Shown here piece by piece: positions 63,301 to 64,000 of a DNA stretch of 64,000 nucleotides. The translations under genes and the position numbers were made by a program. Numbering within the stretch: position 1 is the stretch's first letter; each line of letters opens with the position of its first letter. The DNA comes from an uncultured Oscillospiraceae bacterium (GTDB lineage Bacteria; Bacillota; Clostridia; Oscillospirales; Oscillospiraceae): the NCBI GenBank assembly GCA_910588635.1, contig CAJUPW010000014.1, positions 1 through 64,000 of the forward strand. The letters run 5' to 3'. The notes beneath the pieces were generated by a model. It saw only the letters and a program-made list of their open reading frames with translations, did no database searches and was not told the DNA's origin.

Positions 63301-63915
63301 GTGGTAATTCAAGAACTAAAACCCTCCAAGCGAGTGGAGGGCCGCTGGCTGGCGGTGCTGGAGGACGGCTCTATTCTCCGGGTGGGGGAGGGCGAGGTGG
63401 TGGACTTCGCCCTCTACGCCGGCAAGGAGCTGTCCGACGAGGAGGCAGAGCGCCTTCAGGCCGCCGCCTGCCGTGGCGAATGGAAGCGCAGGGCCATTGA
63501 GCTGCTGATGCGGAAACCCCAGTCCCGGAAGGAGCTGGGGCGGAAGCTGAGGGAGTGGGAGGCCCCCGACGGGGAGGCCGAGGCCATCTGCGACCGGCTG
63601 GAGGAGCTGGGCTATCTCAACGAGGCGGAGTACGCCGGGCGGATCGTGCGGCACTATGCCGCCAAAGGCTTCGGGGAGCGGAAGCTCCGGGACGAGCTGT
63701 ACCGCCGGGGCGTCCCCCGGGAGCTGTGGGAGGAGGCCCTGGCCCAAGTCGAGGACAATTCCGAGACCATCGACGCCTTTTTGGAGAAGAAGCTGAAGGG
63801 CGGCCGTGACCCAAAGGACATTAAGAAGGTCTCCGACGCCCTGGCCCGCCGGGGCTTCCGCTGGCCTGAGATCAGCGACGCACTGCGGCGCTACGGTATG
63901 GAGGTCTGGGACTGA
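63301..63915 (+). CDS. recX: regulatory protein RecX
   Basis: RecX binds and modulates RecA filaments. The 204-residue protein consists of helical three-helix repeats: AIELLMRKPQSRKELGRKL near 68, LEELGYLNEAEYAGRIVRHY near 100, FGERKLRDELYRRGVP and ARRGFRWPEISDAL near the end. Two GTG starts are possible (63286, 63301); only 63301 has a nearby GGAG at suitable distance. It lies directly after recA. Confidence 0.9.
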   Translation: MVIQELKPSKRVEGRWLAVLEDGSILRVGEGEVVDFALYAGKELSDEEAERLQAAACRGEWKRRAIELLMRKPQSRKELGRKLREWEAPDGEAEAICDRLEELGYLNEAEYAGRIVRHYAAKGFGERKLRDELYRRGVPRELWEEALAQVEDNSETIDAFLEKKLKGGRDPKDIKKVSDALARRGFRWPEISDALRRYGMEVWD

Positions 63916-63938
63916 GAACATGGAACAGGAGCGATACC

Positions 63939-64000
63939 ATGCCTTATAAGATTGCCTTTATTTCCCTGGGCTGCGCCAAAAATTTGGTGAATACCGAGCA
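63939..64000 (+). CDS. rimO: start of ribosomal protein S12 methylthiotransferase RimO (cut by window end)
   Basis: Only 20 codons are present, MPYKIAFISLGCAKNLVNTE, the typical RimO/MiaB-family beginning with the first cluster-binding Cys in LGCAKN. The NLVNTE form points to RimO, which modifies Asp of ribosomal protein S12. It follows recX by 23 bp with CAGGAG upstream. Confidence 0.85.
   Translation, partial: MPYKIAFISLGCAKNLVNTE

Overview
The window is GC-rich DNA (about 60 % by eye) from a Gram-positive anaerobe of the class Clostridia. The gene content suggests the Oscillospiraceae (Flavonifractor/Lawsonibacter/Pseudoflavonifractor-like organisms). This placement is inferred from a V-type ATPase of the Enterococcus ntp type, a NadD-YqeK fusion, rubrerythrin, a large SRP RNA next to dnaX, CIRCE-controlled hrcA-grpE-dnaK-dnaJ, FtsEX with an M23 hydrolase, and strong AAGGAGG ribosome binding sites with many GTG/TTG starts. 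No marker here fixes the species.

Layout. 1-9.9 kb: tRNA-Pro, smc, a small zinc-ribbon protein, ftsY, rdgB, yhbY, nadD-yqeK, an LCP wall enzyme and rsfS. 9.9-14.0 kb: a lipid kinase-like gene on the minus strand, then azlCD with a FabG-like reductase and a membrane-anchored protein of unknown function. 14.1-23.0 kb: the V-ATPase operon (H/G-I-K-E-C-F-A-B-D). Its ion-binding motif is of the Na+ type and its B subunit carries a frameshift. 23.0-30.6 kb: small accessory genes, including a divergent XRE-regulated pair, a three-gene minus-strand operon (two esterases plus an ATP-grasp ligase), coaBC, rubrerythrin and a LytTR/DUF3021 pair. 30.6-37.9 kb: a candidate structured leader, a 913-residue unrecognised protein with a flagellin-like coil and glycine-rich repeats, thiN, a cysteine desulfurase, a MATE transporter and a metallo-beta-lactamase-fold protein. 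38.0-42.9 kb: the heat-shock operon. 43.1-48.3 kb: ftsEX, a 33-residue membrane peptide, an M23 hydrolase, a polysaccharide deacetylase and a bactofilin. 48.3-51.1 kb: SRP RNA, dnaX and ybaB. 51.2-52.9 kb: an isolated phage-type lysis cassette where recR would be expected. 53.0-59.8 kb: two OmpR-type two-component systems and a lipoprotein. 59.9-64.0 kb: a DUF1385 protein, prmC, recA, recX and the start of rimO.

The least ordinary material lies between the genes. Five copies of one hairpin-rich repeat (A-E) sit directly against gene 3' ends; their stems differ in sequence but keep pairing, which suggests a selected RNA or DNA fold. In two places (smc and an OmpR-type regulator) a hairpin-rich insert is bracketed by a duplication of the last codons and stop of the upstream gene. 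At smc the two tails encode the same peptide with different codons. A second, palindromic GTAGGGGC family occurs three times. All gene calls rest on reading the sequence and on known family motifs; no database search was possible.
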